A stretch of DNA of 64,000 bases from Limnomonas spitsbergensis (GCA_037349105.1 JAYJMM010000119.1:1933001-1997000), one strand, 5' to 3'; positions 22,396-34,156 are shown, counted from the first letter of the stretch. The notes: generated by a model from the sequence alone, not told the origin. Made by a program: numbers and translations.

Positions 22396-24344
22396 TGCCG
22401 ACTCATAGGCTGCCGACTCCAGATACGCCATCGTTCCAAAGACCGTCCCAATCTGGGACTGATGCCCGGGTTCGCCACCAATGGCAACATGGATATTGTT
22501 GCGCAATCTGTACGTCGCACACGCGCGTGTTAGCGATTTTACAACAACATCTACATGCGAACAAGCGCATGCACCTCCTAGGGTTTGAGAGTAAGGGTGG
22601 GAGAATGAAGCTGTGCCCAGAGACAGCCAGCCAGGCCTCTGGCTGTGGCTGACATGGAAGGTGAATTACGCCATTGAAATTGGTCCGCGACTACGGTGCT
22701 TGCTTAGTTTTGCATAGTACGGTATATGGGGTTACAACTTATTATAAGGTTATCCAGTCATGGGTGAAGAGCATAAGGCTAAGTCCTAAACTCTAAATCG
22801 TTTTAGGGCATTGGGTGGAGTCCTGTACCCTAAACGTTATAATGACTGACCTAGTTGTACAGGCACAATGGGATCTGCTGCTCGTCGAAGGCGTTGCTGA
22901 AGCACTCCCATGTCTTGTGGCTGTACAAGTCCATCAGGGCCGATCGCCGCGATACGCCAGCCGAGTCTGCATGCTTAATAACGTTGCTGATGTCGGCCTG
23001 CGCAAGCAGTACATTGGGGCCTTAGCGTTCTACGTGAGGGATTGATTCAGCGGTACGGTAGAAACAGAGGTAGCACACATGACTGCATGGATTGATAGCC
23101 TCTAAGGGCATGCAGGTCAGGGGAGCAATGCAGTTTGGGGGCCGGTCCCACATCTTCTCTTAGGGTTAAGAGTTTACTTTTAGCCGCAACTTCTTGCCAT
23201 GTAGAGAGGCAGTGGCTGTGATGCGCTCCCGCGAGCGCTCGCAGGTTCGCATGGCAGCTTTGCCTAGTGCAAGCATGTATATCGGTATGTGCAATATTAA
23301 TCTGGCCAAGGTACTGCCTGGCCTGGATACCACATAACAACCCACCCAGCATACCGGAGTGCCTGGAGGGGCTCTTTCAAGTACCCTTCAGTTCTTAGGG
23401 GCTGTGTGAAATGGCGGGTCCCGCAATATCTGACTCATTAATACCCTCTCCTTCATGTAATGAGAGCAATGGTGTAGACACAGCCTTGGGCCCTAGGCGT
23501 ATGCCACACTGTTTCCTGGACCCCCATGCCCTTGTGGGGTGCAGCTTGCTTCCTTTATTTTGCGTACATCAGTCACGGGTGTTGCAGGAGGTCCATTTAG
23601 CCGTCAGGTGTGGTTCGGAGAGATGAAGCACATCTTAGACCTAGGCTAATCTTCTGCTTGGACATGGTGCAGCAAGCCCTGATGCTTCGGTCAGTCTACT
23701 TTCAGTCCCAAGCGAACCACGCGGGTGTTGACGTCCAGCGGCCAGCCGACGGTGGCCTGGGACAGACTAAAAAAACACAGGTGCAGAAAGTAGGGGCACA
23801 TCTTGGACATGATCCTCTCCTTCCAATTTTTCCTCTGCACGCTGTTGGCCATTGTGCGAAGACGAGGCGCTCACCTTGCAAAACGAAAAAAAATAGTTTG
23901 GAGACAGATGTGCTTCACTAATAAAAACATCCCAATGTGGATTGAAGGGGGGTATCTTGGACCTGGGCAAGATCTTCTACCCATAGCAAGGCACGCTGGT
24001 GTACAGTTCTATAATGCTGGTCCTGAGGTGGTGGAAGACGCACCGTGGACAGAGACAAGACAGGACTCTACCGTAACTCGGTGTCGTCATGAAAACGTGC
24101 GTAGGCAACGGCGCAACTTCAAAAACAATCTCAAACCAGAAAAATAGTAAATTAGACAATCAAAACAAACTGAAAGTACCGGCAGGGGTACCCCTGGTAC
24201 CGTTAAATGAAACAAAGCACCTTGGGAAACAGTTGATGAATAATGCACGTTAAAAACACCAGCCATGGTCATAATCCAATCCCAATCGGCCCAGTGGTGT
24301 CTGTCATGCAGCCCCCTTAAGCAGGGGTACCCAGTAAGGCCGTA

Positions 24345-24515
24345 TTGGCAAAAACTCCCGTACCGTATCCCATACCGTATCCCGTACCGTACCGTACCGT
24401 ATGACCGTACCGTACCGCTTGGAACTACCACATTATCCATTTTCTTACTAGCCCATCCCATTATGTCCGTACCGTACCGTACCGTTTGACCATACCGTAT
24501 TCCGTACCGGGTTAC
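24345..24515. repeat. TACCG simple repeat region
   Basis: Interrupted runs of CCGTACCGTA and CCGTATCC lie in two blocks (about 24350-24420 and 24468-24515). They fall in the intron between the PYWDW and WECFSNAF exons of the tyrosinase pseudogene. Confidence 0.8.
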
Positions 24516-25759
24516 CCTGCCCTAAAGGTGGTCAGATGGGCCCTGAAATGAAACATGTTCAGGAAGCCACCTGGGGATTGAGGGCAGCTCACCTGGGACC
24601 TCGACATAATCTGCTCCTTGGACATGGTTTCGTTGTCGGACGTTGACAAGAAGCCGTTGCCAGTGTTCGACGGCCAGCGGCCCGTTGTTGCGCCCGCCAT
24701 GTTCTCGATAGGCCAGATCGTGTACTTCTCTTAAGGTGACACCACCGATACATTCGTGCCAGGCCCCGCCTTGCGCTGGAAGGTGTAGCTGTGCAGCAGG
24801 TTTCGGATGCTGTGCACGCCGGTTGGGGTGCGGACTGTAACCGAGACATTCGTGAAGATGGCTGGAATGTACTGGCTACTAGGCACAAGGCCCCAGTCCC
24901 AGTACGGCATGCGGAGCTCATTAGCTGCCTGCATTGGGACAACTAGTTAGCTGCTGAATTCAGTCTTTTTGGGAGTCTGTGTAGGGGTCTGTTTCAGGGT
25001 TGGGTTTTATGGGTATGTTCCAGGGTGCTGCAGCTTCTATTCAGCTGCATGCATCATGGTCATTCCCAGGGGGAACTGGAGGAGCATGCCTTGTGTAGCG
25101 TTTCATGCGACTATGCTTCTAAGGCTGTCCAAGACGTACCAAGGGACGCCTTGGTATAACATGGACTATGTTGAATGATTAGAGAGATATCATGGAGACA
25201 CTGACAGTTTAGAGCGAGGCGGGGCGCTTTACACGGAAATACTCATATAATATTCTTTAGCAACTTCTAAGGTTGCTATACCCGTACCTTGCAGCTGGGG
25301 CACCAACAGCCAAAGGCCTGTCAAGGTCCTCCTTCGCCGTTATGAAGGTGATCTGGTGCTCACTAACACATCCGCTGGAAAGGACCCTGCCATGACCTGG
25401 TTGAATTTGCTTGAATTTGGTCGAAAGCCAGGCATGAGCAGCCCCTGCCTACTTCAGCATCAATTATCCGTGCCTTCGTTTGCACCCTCCTCCTCCTCCT
25501 CCTCCTTAGCATCCTCCTCCTCCCCCTTCTTTCCTGATGCCCTCCTCCTCCCCGTGTCGCTTCACCTGAACACAGGCCGGTCGCTTGTGCTTGGGGTACT
25601 GCTTTGCTATGGCCTTTGCCTTTGTCGTGAGGGCCCGCTCAAAGCCCAGCACATACGGGCGGTGCCAGATGGGGTATGACCGAGCGCCATGGTCACAGTA
25701 GCCCATCCAGCGGGGCTAAAAAGGAGCAGCATGAGAGATTCATAAGCTGCTTGTCTAGG

Positions 25760-25870
25760 GACCAGGTTTGAGGGCTGGCGGTGCCAGGTGGGGAAAATCC
25801 CCATGGCGTCGTGGCAATAGTCCATCCAAGAGGGCTGTGCCCCGGGCAGCAGTAATATACAGCCATGAGT
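25760..25870 (-). pseudogene. Second, decayed copy of the tyrosinase CuA exon
   Basis: The minus strand reads PSWMDYCHDAMGIFPTWHR and then loses similarity. It parallels RWMGYCDHGARSYPIWHR of the main CuA exon about 150 bp further along. Tandem exon duplication followed by decay explains both. Confidence 0.65.
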
Positions 25871-26139
25871 TGTTTTGGCTTCGGCATTGGGCCCAAGGTA
25901 GTTAGCACTAACCTGCATCTAGCTTTGTACTCAGGATTGACGGGCTCAATTACCTTAACAAAATAGGGACAACTAGTTGTCAAAATAGGGACAACTAGTT
26001 ACCAAGCGGCGGCTGGCCCTCTCTAGGAACCTTCATCAATGCAGGCAGTCCCTTTACCGGGTTTTCAGATCAAGAGCAGAGGGCCAAGCCATGAGCATGT
26101 CAGCCGATGGGATGATGACTCTGTCATATGGCCAGGCAC

Positions 26140-27233
26140 CCCCTCCCAGGCAGTAGTCCAGCATATCCAGGGCACCCTGCAGCATATCCAGGGCATCCTG
26201 CAGCATATCCAGGGCATCCTGCAGCATATCCAGGGCACCCTGCAGCATATCCAGGGCACCCTGCAGCATATCCAGGGCACCTTGCAGCATATCCAGGGCA
26301 CCCTGCAGCATATCCAGGGCACCCTGCAGCATATCCAGGGCACCATGCAGCATATGCAGGGCACCATGCAGCATATCCAGGGCACCCTGCAGCATATCCA
26401 GGGCACCCTGCAGCATATCCAGGGCACCCTGCAGCATATCCAGGGAACCCTGCAGCATATCCAGGGCACCCTGCAGCATATCCAGGGCACCCTGCAGCAT
26501 ATCCAGGGCACCCTGCAGCATATCCAGGGCACCATGCAGCATATCCAGGGCACCCTGCAGCATATCCAGGGCACCCTGCAGCATATCCAGGGCACCCTGC
26601 AGCATATCCAGGGCACCCTGCAGCATATCCAGGGCACCCTGCAGCATATCCAGGGCACCATGCAGCATATCCAGGGCACCCTGCAGCATATCCAGGGCAC
26701 CCTGCAGCATATCCAGGGCACCCTGCAGCATATCCAGGGCACCATGCAGCATATCCAGGGCACCCTGCAGCATATCCAGGGCACCCTGCAGCATATCCAG
26801 GGCACCCTGCAGCATATCCAGGGCACCATGCAGCATATCCAGGGCACCCTGCAGCATATCCAGGGCACCCTGCAGCATATCCAGGGCACCCTGCAGCATA
26901 TCCAGGGCACCCTGCAGCATATCCAGGGCACCCTGCAGCATATCCAGGGCACCCTGCAGCATATCCAGGGCACCCTGCAGCATATCCAGGGCACCCTGCA
27001 GCATATCCAGGGCACCCTGCAGCATATCCAGGGCACCCTGCAGCATATCCAGGGCACCTTGCAGCATATCCAGGGCACCATGCAGCATATCCAAGGCACC
27101 CTGCAGCATATCCAGGGCACCATGCAGCATATGCAGGGCACCATGCAGCATATCCAGGGCACCCTGCAGCATATCCAGGGCACCCTGCAGCCCCTCCCAG
27201 GTAATAGTCCAGCATATCCAGGGCACCCTGCAG
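26140..27233. repeat. 21 bp minisatellite, about 50 copies
   Basis: Tandem units of CAGCATATCCAGGGCACCCT plus G run from 26159 to 27190, and one more unit lies at 27210-27233. The array is bracketed by two copies of a CCCCTCCCAGG(C/T)A(G/A)TAGTC segment (about 26140-26158 and 27191-27209). Variants ending ATG instead of CTG recur every fourth unit between about 26640 and 26830, a higher-order repeat of 84 bp. It lies between the FYQLAGIHG and CuA exons of the tyrosinase pseudogene. Its length per unit is a multiple of three and it lacks stops, so long ORFs in five frames are artefacts. Confidence 0.95.
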
Positions 27234-27299
27234 ATGAAAAAATAAGGAGATTCCATCCATAAATCCAACCTACTTATGGCGTAGGGCTCGTGATGCTCT

Positions 27300-27490
27300 T
27301 CACACAGGATGACCCCATGTTTTTAACATTGGTGTTATCCAAACATGGATGACAACATATGTCTGGATGGCCCCAGTGTTAAAATTGGGGTCATCCAAAC
27401 ATGGGGTCATCCAAATTTAAACATGGACAACCGCATGTTTAAATCTGGATGACCCCAATTAAAACAATGGGGTCATCCAAAGACTTAAAA
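27300..27490. repeat. Interspersed inverted repeats
   Basis: The words GGGGTCATCCAAA and its complement TTTGGATGACCCC, together with ACATGG and AATTTAAACATG, recur in both orientations. The segment could fold into several hairpins. It lies between the two minisatellites in a tyrosinase intron. Confidence 0.6.
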
Positions 27491-27565
27491 TTGACTAACC
27501 CAGGTCTTATTGCTGTTCACTAGAAAAAAGATTCTCCACTTCAACCTCCAAGTGTAGGCCGAAAG

Positions 27566-28674
27566 GCTCCCACTTGCCCAGGGCTCAAAGTTGGAGGCTC
27601 CCACTTGCCATGGGCTCAAAGTTGGAGGCTCCCTCTCTCCCAGGGCTCAAAGTTGGAGGCTCCCCACTTGCCCAGGGCTCAAAGTTGGAGGCTCCCTCTC
27701 ACCCAGGGCTCAAAGTTGGAGGCTCCCACTTGCCCAGGGCTCAAAGTTGGAGGCTCCCCCTCTCCCAGGGCTCAAAGTTGGATGCCCCCACTTGCCCAGG
27801 GCTCAAAGTTGGAGGCTCCCACTTGCCCAGGGCTCAAAATTGGAGGCTCCCCCTCTCTCAGGGCTCAAAGTTGGAGGCTCCCCCTCTCCCAGGGCTCAAA
27901 GTTGGAGGCTCCCCCTCTCCCAGGGCTCAAAGTTGAATGCCCCCACTTGCCCAGGGCTCAAAGTTGGAGGCTCCCACTTGTCCAGGGATCAAAGTTGGAG
28001 GCTCCCACTTGCCGAGGGCTCAAAGTTGAAGGCTCCCACTTGCCCAGGGCTCAAAGTTGGAGGCTCCCCTTAGCCCAGGGCTCAATGTTGGAGGCTCCCT
28101 CTCACCCATGGCTCAAAGTTGGAGGCTCCCACTTGCCCAGGGCTCAAAGTTGGAGGCTCCCTCTCACCCATGGCTCAAAGTTGGAGGCTCCCTCTCACCC
28201 AGGGCTCAAGTTGGATGCTCCCTCTAACCCAGAGCTCATAGTTGGAGGCTCTTACTTGCCCAGGGCTCAAAGTTGGAGGCTCCCCCTCTCCCAGGGCTCA
28301 GAGTTGGAGGCTCCCACTTGCCCAGGGCTCAAAGTTGGAGGCTCCCATTAGCCCAGGGCTCAAAGTTGGAGGCCCCCTCTCACCCAAGGCTCAAAGTTGG
28401 AGGCTCCCTCTCACCCAGGGCTCAAAGTTGGATGCTCCCACTTGCCCAGGGCTCAAAGTTTGAGGCTCCCACCTGCCCAGGGCCCAAAGTTGGAGGCTCC
28501 CACTTGCCCAGGGCTCAAAGTTGGAGGCTCCCTGTCACCCAGGGCTCAAAGTTGGAGGCTCCCTCTCACCCAGGGCTCAAAGTTGGATGCTCCCACTTGC
28601 CCAGGGCTCAAAGTTGGAGGCTCCCACTTGCCCATGGCTCAAAGTTGGAGGCTCCCACCTGCCCAGGACTCACC
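27566..28674. repeat. 31 bp minisatellite, about 36 copies, starting at a splice donor
   Basis: Tandem 31 bp units (GGCTCCCACTTGCCCAGGGC plus TCAAAGTTGGA) have variants CCTCTCACC and CCCTCTCCC in the middle. Read on the minus strand, the first unit contains the donor of the tyrosinase exon 28809-28674: the exon ends CACG and the intron begins GTGAGTCCTGGGC, which aligns with TTTGAGCCCTGGGC of the following units. Confidence 0.95.
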
Positions 28675-28809
28675 GTGGCTGGCAGCCAGGGGGGGAAGCG
28701 TCTTGTTTTCGACACCATTGTACGCTCTGGCAGGGATGCCATGGATTCCAGCTAGCTGATAGAATGATTGTGGGTCCTCCGGGCAGGCCATCTGGATGGC
28801 CAGAAATGC

Positions 28810-29453
28810 CTGCAGGTAGAAGAGTGGACATTGTAGAGCATCGATTGATGCATCTTATGGCACCTGTGTGTGTGGAGGCGGCCCTGGCAGCTCCTAGCGT
28901 GCGAATGGACAGGAGGGAGTAATTGCAGCTAGCCAGCAGGGTGTGTGGGCATGGCAGCTACTAGCCTGCAGGGGGGGGGTCATGGCAGTTCTTAGCCTGC
29001 GGGGAGGGGGTCGTGCACTCATGCCAGCGTCTAGCCTGCGCTAAGGGAGGATGGCACCTAGCCTGTTGGGGGCAGGGTATGAATCCCTAGCATATGTTGG
29101 TGGTGCATGCAGGAATTGGCCGCGGGGCTGCCACATCTTGTGGCCTGAGTGGATTGGCCATTGTCCCAAATCTGGTCCAGGATCGTTCCCCATCAACCCA
29201 GTTATGGTCCGCCCAGCAGCCTGCCAACGTTACTGATATGGTGGAATTTAAAAACAAACTGTGTACTGCTGCGAATCTGAAACCCGTTCATTCGTAGCCG
29301 AGCTTGTGGGCCTTAAACAATGGCGCACACTGAACACATCCTACCAGGGTAACGGTGTGGATGTGGCCCCGAGCTGTGCTGTTCCCTTAACCCGCACGCC
29401 CCTAGGGGGGTGTTGTCTTCTTTCTTTCTTTCTTTCTTTCTAACATATCCTAC
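28810..29453. other. Tyrosinase pseudogene intron with TTTC microsatellite
   Basis: Noncoding. It contains short runs resembling GGCAGCTMCTAGCCTGC (about 28930-29060) and a (TTTC)n run at about 29419-29441. Confidence 0.5.
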
Positions 29454-29542
29454 CTGCAGGAATAGGTCCTTGTGCTTGCGCAGCTTCCGGCTCGTTGTCA
29501 AGAGCTCAATCTCCAGTCGGGGATGTACCTCGGGGGTGCAAT

Positions 29543-31030
29543 CTGCGCAAGGGAGGGAAGAGACAGGGATATTTCAGTATTGTGAGGTAACTCGACTTGG
29601 ATTTGACATCTCAGCTGTCTTGGTGTACCCTTCCAGTTCATTCGCTGTGCATGGCCACTGCGGAGTAAATGTGTAGCGGGTGTAACAATTATTACTCATG
29701 CATTGTACTGCATAGTACCTCAGGTACCACATGGTACTGGTACTTCTGCAAGATCCCGCTCAGATAATCTGTCAGGGCAACATCACTCTTTGGAATTCCA
29801 AAGGAGGCGGTGAGCGGTACCGTACTGCAGGCATGGGGTAAGCGTGCTAGGTATAGCCAGGATAATCGGACCTGCCCCACGACAAGAGGGCCCTCTTCCT
29901 TGCATGAACAATGATTCCTTTCACTGGGTACCGGGTATGACTTCTATCCAATTATGGGATCAAGCATAGCGCAGTCGCTCAGTATCGAGCAACTGGTATA
30001 TTCCATAAATAATGGATTCCACACAAATTACAGGAGTCGGTGAATTTGAGGGGGAAGTCCAGTGTGAAACAAATCCGGTACACAGTACCGGTACCATGGC
30101 CACATACAGACCACTTCAACTTATCAGTATGATGTCACAAGGGAGCAGCAGAATCAGGTATGACATTGTTTCTGACCCAAACATTCTCAGTCCACCGGAA
30201 GCAAGGAAACACAATATGTCTGAAGAGCAGATCTTTAAGAAAAAACGAGCTCAGCACATGTTGGTATGTGACTCAATAATTATCATCAGCCAATGAGCCA
30301 GCCACAGGCCATGAGAGGCAAATGCAGTCTCTTGCTTCAGGCTTGTAAAGTGTTGGGCCTGAAGTTCTGTACATCAGTGTTTATTTTAGCGCCCTTCAGT
30401 AACAGTTCAGCTACATCATCGCCCACAGCCAGAACCTATTGCAGCAAGCCCTGTTGAAGTGTTGTTAAGGTCTCCGGCCGTGGGCCGGTCATGCTTTGGT
30501 CCCCATCGCCCCGCTCAGGTTACCCAGCGGCCCCCAGAAAATGTTTCGGCGCGCACTTAAAGAAGCACTGCTGTACTGCAGGCAGTCGTGAGGTACTCCT
30601 ATGCAAGGGCCTTGGTCTAAGATCATCCTGCCCTCCATAGGACGACAGAGCCCTTTTAAAATGCGCCAGAAGAGCTATCTTCCATGCCGCACTCATGCAA
30701 GGCCCTCCACGGATCATACCACTCGGTACCATGGTAGAACGATACGGCATGATGCGGCACAGGTTCAGGTAGATCCTACCAAGGTCCGCAGGGTCAGCCA
30801 GATCCTACCAAGGTAGCACGATGCGGCACAATACGGCACAGGCTACGCCGGATCGTGGTATCTACCAAGTCACTCACCCTTCAGAGCCCTCTTGCCAGGA
30901 GAGTCCGAAACAGATGCACAAGCTGCCAGAGTCGAAATTGCCCATAGACACAAAGGACAGGAGCAGAAACATCAGAAATTCAAAAGTTGCATGGGACACG
31001 CTAGTGATGGCGATGGGCCGGTAATTACCG
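29543..31030. other. Intergenic, no supportable gene
   Basis: A 94-codon plus-strand ORF (30012-30296) and a few shorter ones resemble nothing I know. GGTACC-rich short repeats are common (about 29700-29830 and 30060-30100). Tyrosinase pseudogene exons before 29542, if any remain, are not recognisable. Confidence 0.4.
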
Positions 31031-31039
31031 GGATTAAGG

Positions 31040-31610
31040 GGGTTCATGCCTGTATGTTGCATAGTGTGCATGAGGGCAAATGTGTTCAACAAGTGGATCC
31101 GGCTAGACAAGGAGACATTCCACGATGTTCACTGCTTGATCAAGGGCCATCCTTGCATGCAGAGGAATGACAATAAATTCCGGAAATGTGTACCGTCTGA
31201 AAAGCGCTTGTTCATGACCTTGTACTGGCTTGCACATGGAATGCACGTCAAGGTTCTGGCGGAGACATTTGGAATTGGCCAGTCAACAGCGCACAAAATA
31301 CTGCATGACACAATCGAGGCCATGAACCAGATCCTCCCCATCTCTACATCAAGTTTCCCCGTGGAGCAGCCCTACAAGCTGTCATGGCAGACTTCTAGGA
31401 ACTTCATGGAGACATGCGTGGATGCGCTGGTGCCATCGATGGCTGCTTTCGACCAATCACAAGGCCTGCAGGGCCTTGGGGCTACAGATATTGGTGCTAC
31501 AAGAACTTCCACTCCATCATCCTCATGGCAGTTTCTGATGCAAACTACCACCTCATAGACCATACTTGGGTCTGATTGGCGATGACAACGAACCTTCATG
31601 GCAACTAGTG
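31040..31610 (+). pseudogene. PIF/Harbinger-type transposase remnant
   Basis: The frame 31046-31558 encodes VPSEKRLFMTLYWLAHGMH followed by VLAETFGIGQSTAHKILHD, the helix-turn-helix region before the DDE nuclease of PIF/Harbinger transposases. Near 31485 the similarity jumps to another frame with YKNFHSIILMAVSDANYHLI, the family block around the second catalytic aspartate. It jumps again to LGLIGDDNE. At least two frameshifts and missing ends show a dead fragment. No terminal repeats were found. Confidence 0.72.
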
Positions 31611-31724
31611 GAATGAGATATAGAAAGAAGTTTAGTAATTGAGGCCGTGATTTGAAAAGCAGCGCGCGGTTTGTAGACCGCAGCGGGTAATGCCGACGAA
31701 TCGTGATGAAAGGATCGATGCGAA

Positions 31725-31840
31725 ACCAGCCAACCTTGCGAAACCAGCAAACTGAAACTGGTGGTCCGAGGCCGGTTTCAGTTGGCGTGGTTTCGTCGAA
31801 CTGAACCGAACTGAAACCACGCGAAACCACGCGAAACCGA
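31725..31840. repeat. GGTTTC/GAAACC-rich short repeats
   Basis: The words CGAAACCA, ACTGAAAC and GGTTTC(A/G) recur in both orientations, including a tandem ACCACGCGAAACC. No function can be inferred. Confidence 0.55.
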
Positions 31841-33291
31841 TGGATGTGAATCAAGGTGTGAATCCGCTCTTAAAGACCTGTATGTTCGACTGTCGCGGCA
31901 TGGATTCGTGAGTGTTTGACAACTCACTACCGTCAGGGTCATGCCATTCAAGGCTTTAAGGAGCATCATGCATAATGCACACAGATATGTCATGCCGATA
32001 ACTTGCAAGACGATGAAAACAAGGGAGGAGGCCACCAGAAGTACTACTTGTCGTCGCTCGTCCACGGGAAAAAAAGGAATAAGGAATAAGGAATAATAAT
32101 AATAATGAAGCGTCAAATATATAGCACGGATCTCCATCTGCAACACCAGTTCGTTATGTTTTTACACCTCGCCGCCGGGGTCAGTCAACAGCTTCAAAGT
32201 GAGCATCATGAAGGGCTGTTGGGCACAGGGGGACATATGCATGCCAGATTGCCAGACCAGTAGCTTACACGAGGACGAAGATGAGGGAGGAGACCACCAG
32301 ATGCGGGCTTCGTCGACCGGCAGAATCAGCGTTAGCCATTTTTCGGGTGCAACGCAGGGTTGTGTTTGTCACTGCAGTATAGAGAATCGACTTCATACCG
32401 ATAGGCGATGCCAACCAAAATACTTTTTGGGGGTTTTGGCATCATGTTGACAAAAATGCGAAGTACACACCGAAGTACGGCAGGACAATGGATCCAGCCT
32501 CGCTTGTGTAATGGATTCAGCCTGAGTTCGGCAGGACGCACAGTTTGGCTGCACAAGTCACGGCATCCTGGGTTCGACTCCTGCGGGTAATGCACCCAGC
32601 GTTGCGCAACTCAGGCACCACCCCGAGCGCGTGAAATCCTCGCTACCGCCACTGCACTTCCGGCTGCACGCCTGTGTGTGGACTTGGCTGGTGCTGGATT
32701 TTCCACACCAGCAGCTGCTGATCCGGGTACGGTCAGACCAATGCCGCAGACAATGCTGAGTTTAGGCCGACCGTTCCTCGCATATTGAATACGTGGCTAT
32801 GGTTCATACGTTGAGACAAATGATATCAAGCACGAACGGGAGGGTGGACGGGCGCATTTGACGCCCCATACATACCGTACTCATGCTGTTCTTCATCGTG
32901 ACAAATCGCTCGATATTTTTCCGGAAGGCATGGTGGCCTATCGCAGAGGGTCTATCAAACAGTTCCTAAATTATTGAAACCAAAAACATGTACCATGTTA
33001 CGTTTTAAGTTTTGATCTTTTTATCCCTTATGTGCCTGGCTGTTGGCTTAAGTAGTGAAGACATCTTGAGTTCGAATCTCGCCATGGCGCGCATGGCTGG
33101 GTTCCACAGTGACTCGGGCGTACATCAGTACTTATGTACCAAGCAGCCTAAAGGATGTCTTTAACCAATTGTTGTATTGCTTCAGGTGATAACGGGGCAA
33201 GGATTTCGTCATTTTCAGTTGGTCACACTTTTGCCCAATGCAGTTGGGTCGGTTGCATATTGATGCGACACCCGGGCAGTTTTTTTTATGT
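31841..33291. other. Intergenic, no gene; two isolated B-box-like motifs
   Basis: No coding frame is recognisable. GGGTTCGACTCC (about 32567) and GAGTTCGAATCTC (about 33068) resemble tRNA B boxes, but neither sits in a foldable tRNA with an A box at the right distance. They may be worn tRNA-derived repeats. Confidence 0.4.
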
Positions 33292-33295
33292 TAGC
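33292..33295. repeat. Target site duplication TAGC (left)
   Basis: TAGC directly precedes the element's TGTCGC end and is matched by TAGC at 51841-51844 after the TGTGACA end. Four bases is a usual length for DDE-integrase insertions; chance agreement cannot be excluded. Confidence 0.65.
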
Positions 33296-33528
33296 TGTCG
33301 CACCATAAAGCAGTAACTGCAATACTATGGTAAATACCGTAAACTCCGGTCAGGACACCTTAGAGAGGTGTCCTCTACTCACAAACACGGTACATCACCG
33401 TACACTCATGCTCCTTGTACTTCAGACAAGAGCGTGTTAACAAGATAACTATAACTGGAAGTCCCTAACTGGATGTCTCTGCTTAGAAGTCTCCGTCTCG
33501 TGGGTACCGCCCCTACTACTTTACTCGC
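33296..33528 (-). repeat. Terminal repeat B2 (3' outer end)
   Basis: Direct copy of 34156-34391 (236 bp counting the shared AGC before TGTCGC), with one difference seen (GCTTAG against GCCTAG). It forms the outermost 3' end of the element in transcription sense. It has no counterpart next to A1 at the other end. Confidence 0.9.
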
Positions 33529-34156
33529 GATGTGCGCTTCAGGTCCGTGGCGGACTTCTTTCCTCACGGCAGTGATGGACGCCTACGGGCAGGCTCAGTG
33601 ACTCTTCACTGGCTGCGAGTGCTCAGCGAGTTAAGGAACTAAACTGGTTATTTGTATGGATAGCAATTGACTTAGGTAGCGTAGGCCTTCTGGCCGTCTG
33701 GGCGCGATCCAGCCGGGCTATGTTAAGGGCACTTACCGCGCAACACGCGGTGAGGTAGACGGGACGTAGACTGCGTACTTCTTCTTCGGCAGGGTCTCGG
33801 TTCTCTACTGGGGTACTTGTCTCCAGCTAGATCAGCTGAGGCTGAGCTAGACTTGACTCGGCTTTAAGGTACTAACTTATGTGAAAGCTGCAGGTCTCGA
33901 AGACGGCCGGTGCTTGTTACAAATAGAGGTCTGTCCTTTAGAAAGGGACGAAGTAACTAGTTTAGGCAATTGCCGGGATACAGGGACCCGGCAGGCCCAA
34001 TTCAGAGTGCGGAAGAACCTGTCAAATCACCCTGCGTAAGCGGGTTTCTAGGTCTCAGCTCAAATCCGGAGACTCCGCAGAGAAGCTGCGGAGGCCCCGA
34101 GGCCGCCAACTGCGGTCTAAACGGTTCTGTCACGTATACTGTAATATACTGTGACA
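33526..34156 (-). repeat. Terminal repeat A2
   Basis: 631 bp direct copy of A1 (51210-51840). Starts TGTCACAG in transcription sense. It carries the same 23 nt self-priming complement (33932-33954) as A1, plus a hairpin CTCCGCAG...CTGCGGAG. It is flanked on both sides by B repeats. Confidence 0.95.

Larger units (their letters stand above)
21171..29542 (-). pseudogene. Tyrosinase (polyphenol oxidase family), decayed
   Basis: Exon remnants in order: 29542-29454 (N-terminal helix, KHKDLFLQ); 28809-28674 (FYQLAGIHGIPARAYNG, first CuA histidine); about 25715-25566 (YCDHGARSYPIWHRPYVLG, other CuA histidines); 24928-24593 (AANELRMPYWDWG); 22997-22851 (LMDLYSHKTWECFSNAF); 22507-22338 (NNIHVAIGGEPGH plus the CuB helix); 21873 to about 21610 (TPLYPIQDDNG, RYTYPEI); then a C-terminal part to 21171. 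Order and motifs match fungal/bacterial-type tyrosinases, type-3 copper enzymes that oxidise phenols. Damage is extensive: in-frame TAA at 24731-24733; TAG at 22851-22853 just before a donor; a 1 nt insertion and His-to-Arg at the first CuB histidine (HNxIH region); a frameshift and HH-to-HY change in the second CuB motif; and a frameshift near 21605. Parts of the CuA and CuB exons are duplicated. Introns hold two large minisatellites. Confidence 0.85.

Noticed and set aside
25250..25340. Possible additional tyrosinase exon (minus, ITFITAKEDLDRPLAV)
   Set aside because: The exons on either side join directly (CVQ to AANELRMPYWDWG) as in the family, leaving no room for it.
26039..27268. Five overlapping ORFs of 358-407 codons on both strands
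   Set aside because: They are translations of a stop-free 21 bp tandem array in different frames. None has a non-repeat domain, and the array sits in a pseudogene intron.
27574..28922. Several ORFs of 120-248 codons over the 31 bp array
   Set aside because: With a 31 bp period the frame changes each unit, and three frames stay open only because the unit lacks stops. The translations are pure repeat.
32560..33085. tRNA genes at two GGTTCGAnTC motifs
   Set aside because: The T-arm stems are poor, and the A-box-like words are too close (about 10 nt) or missing, so no cloverleaf forms.
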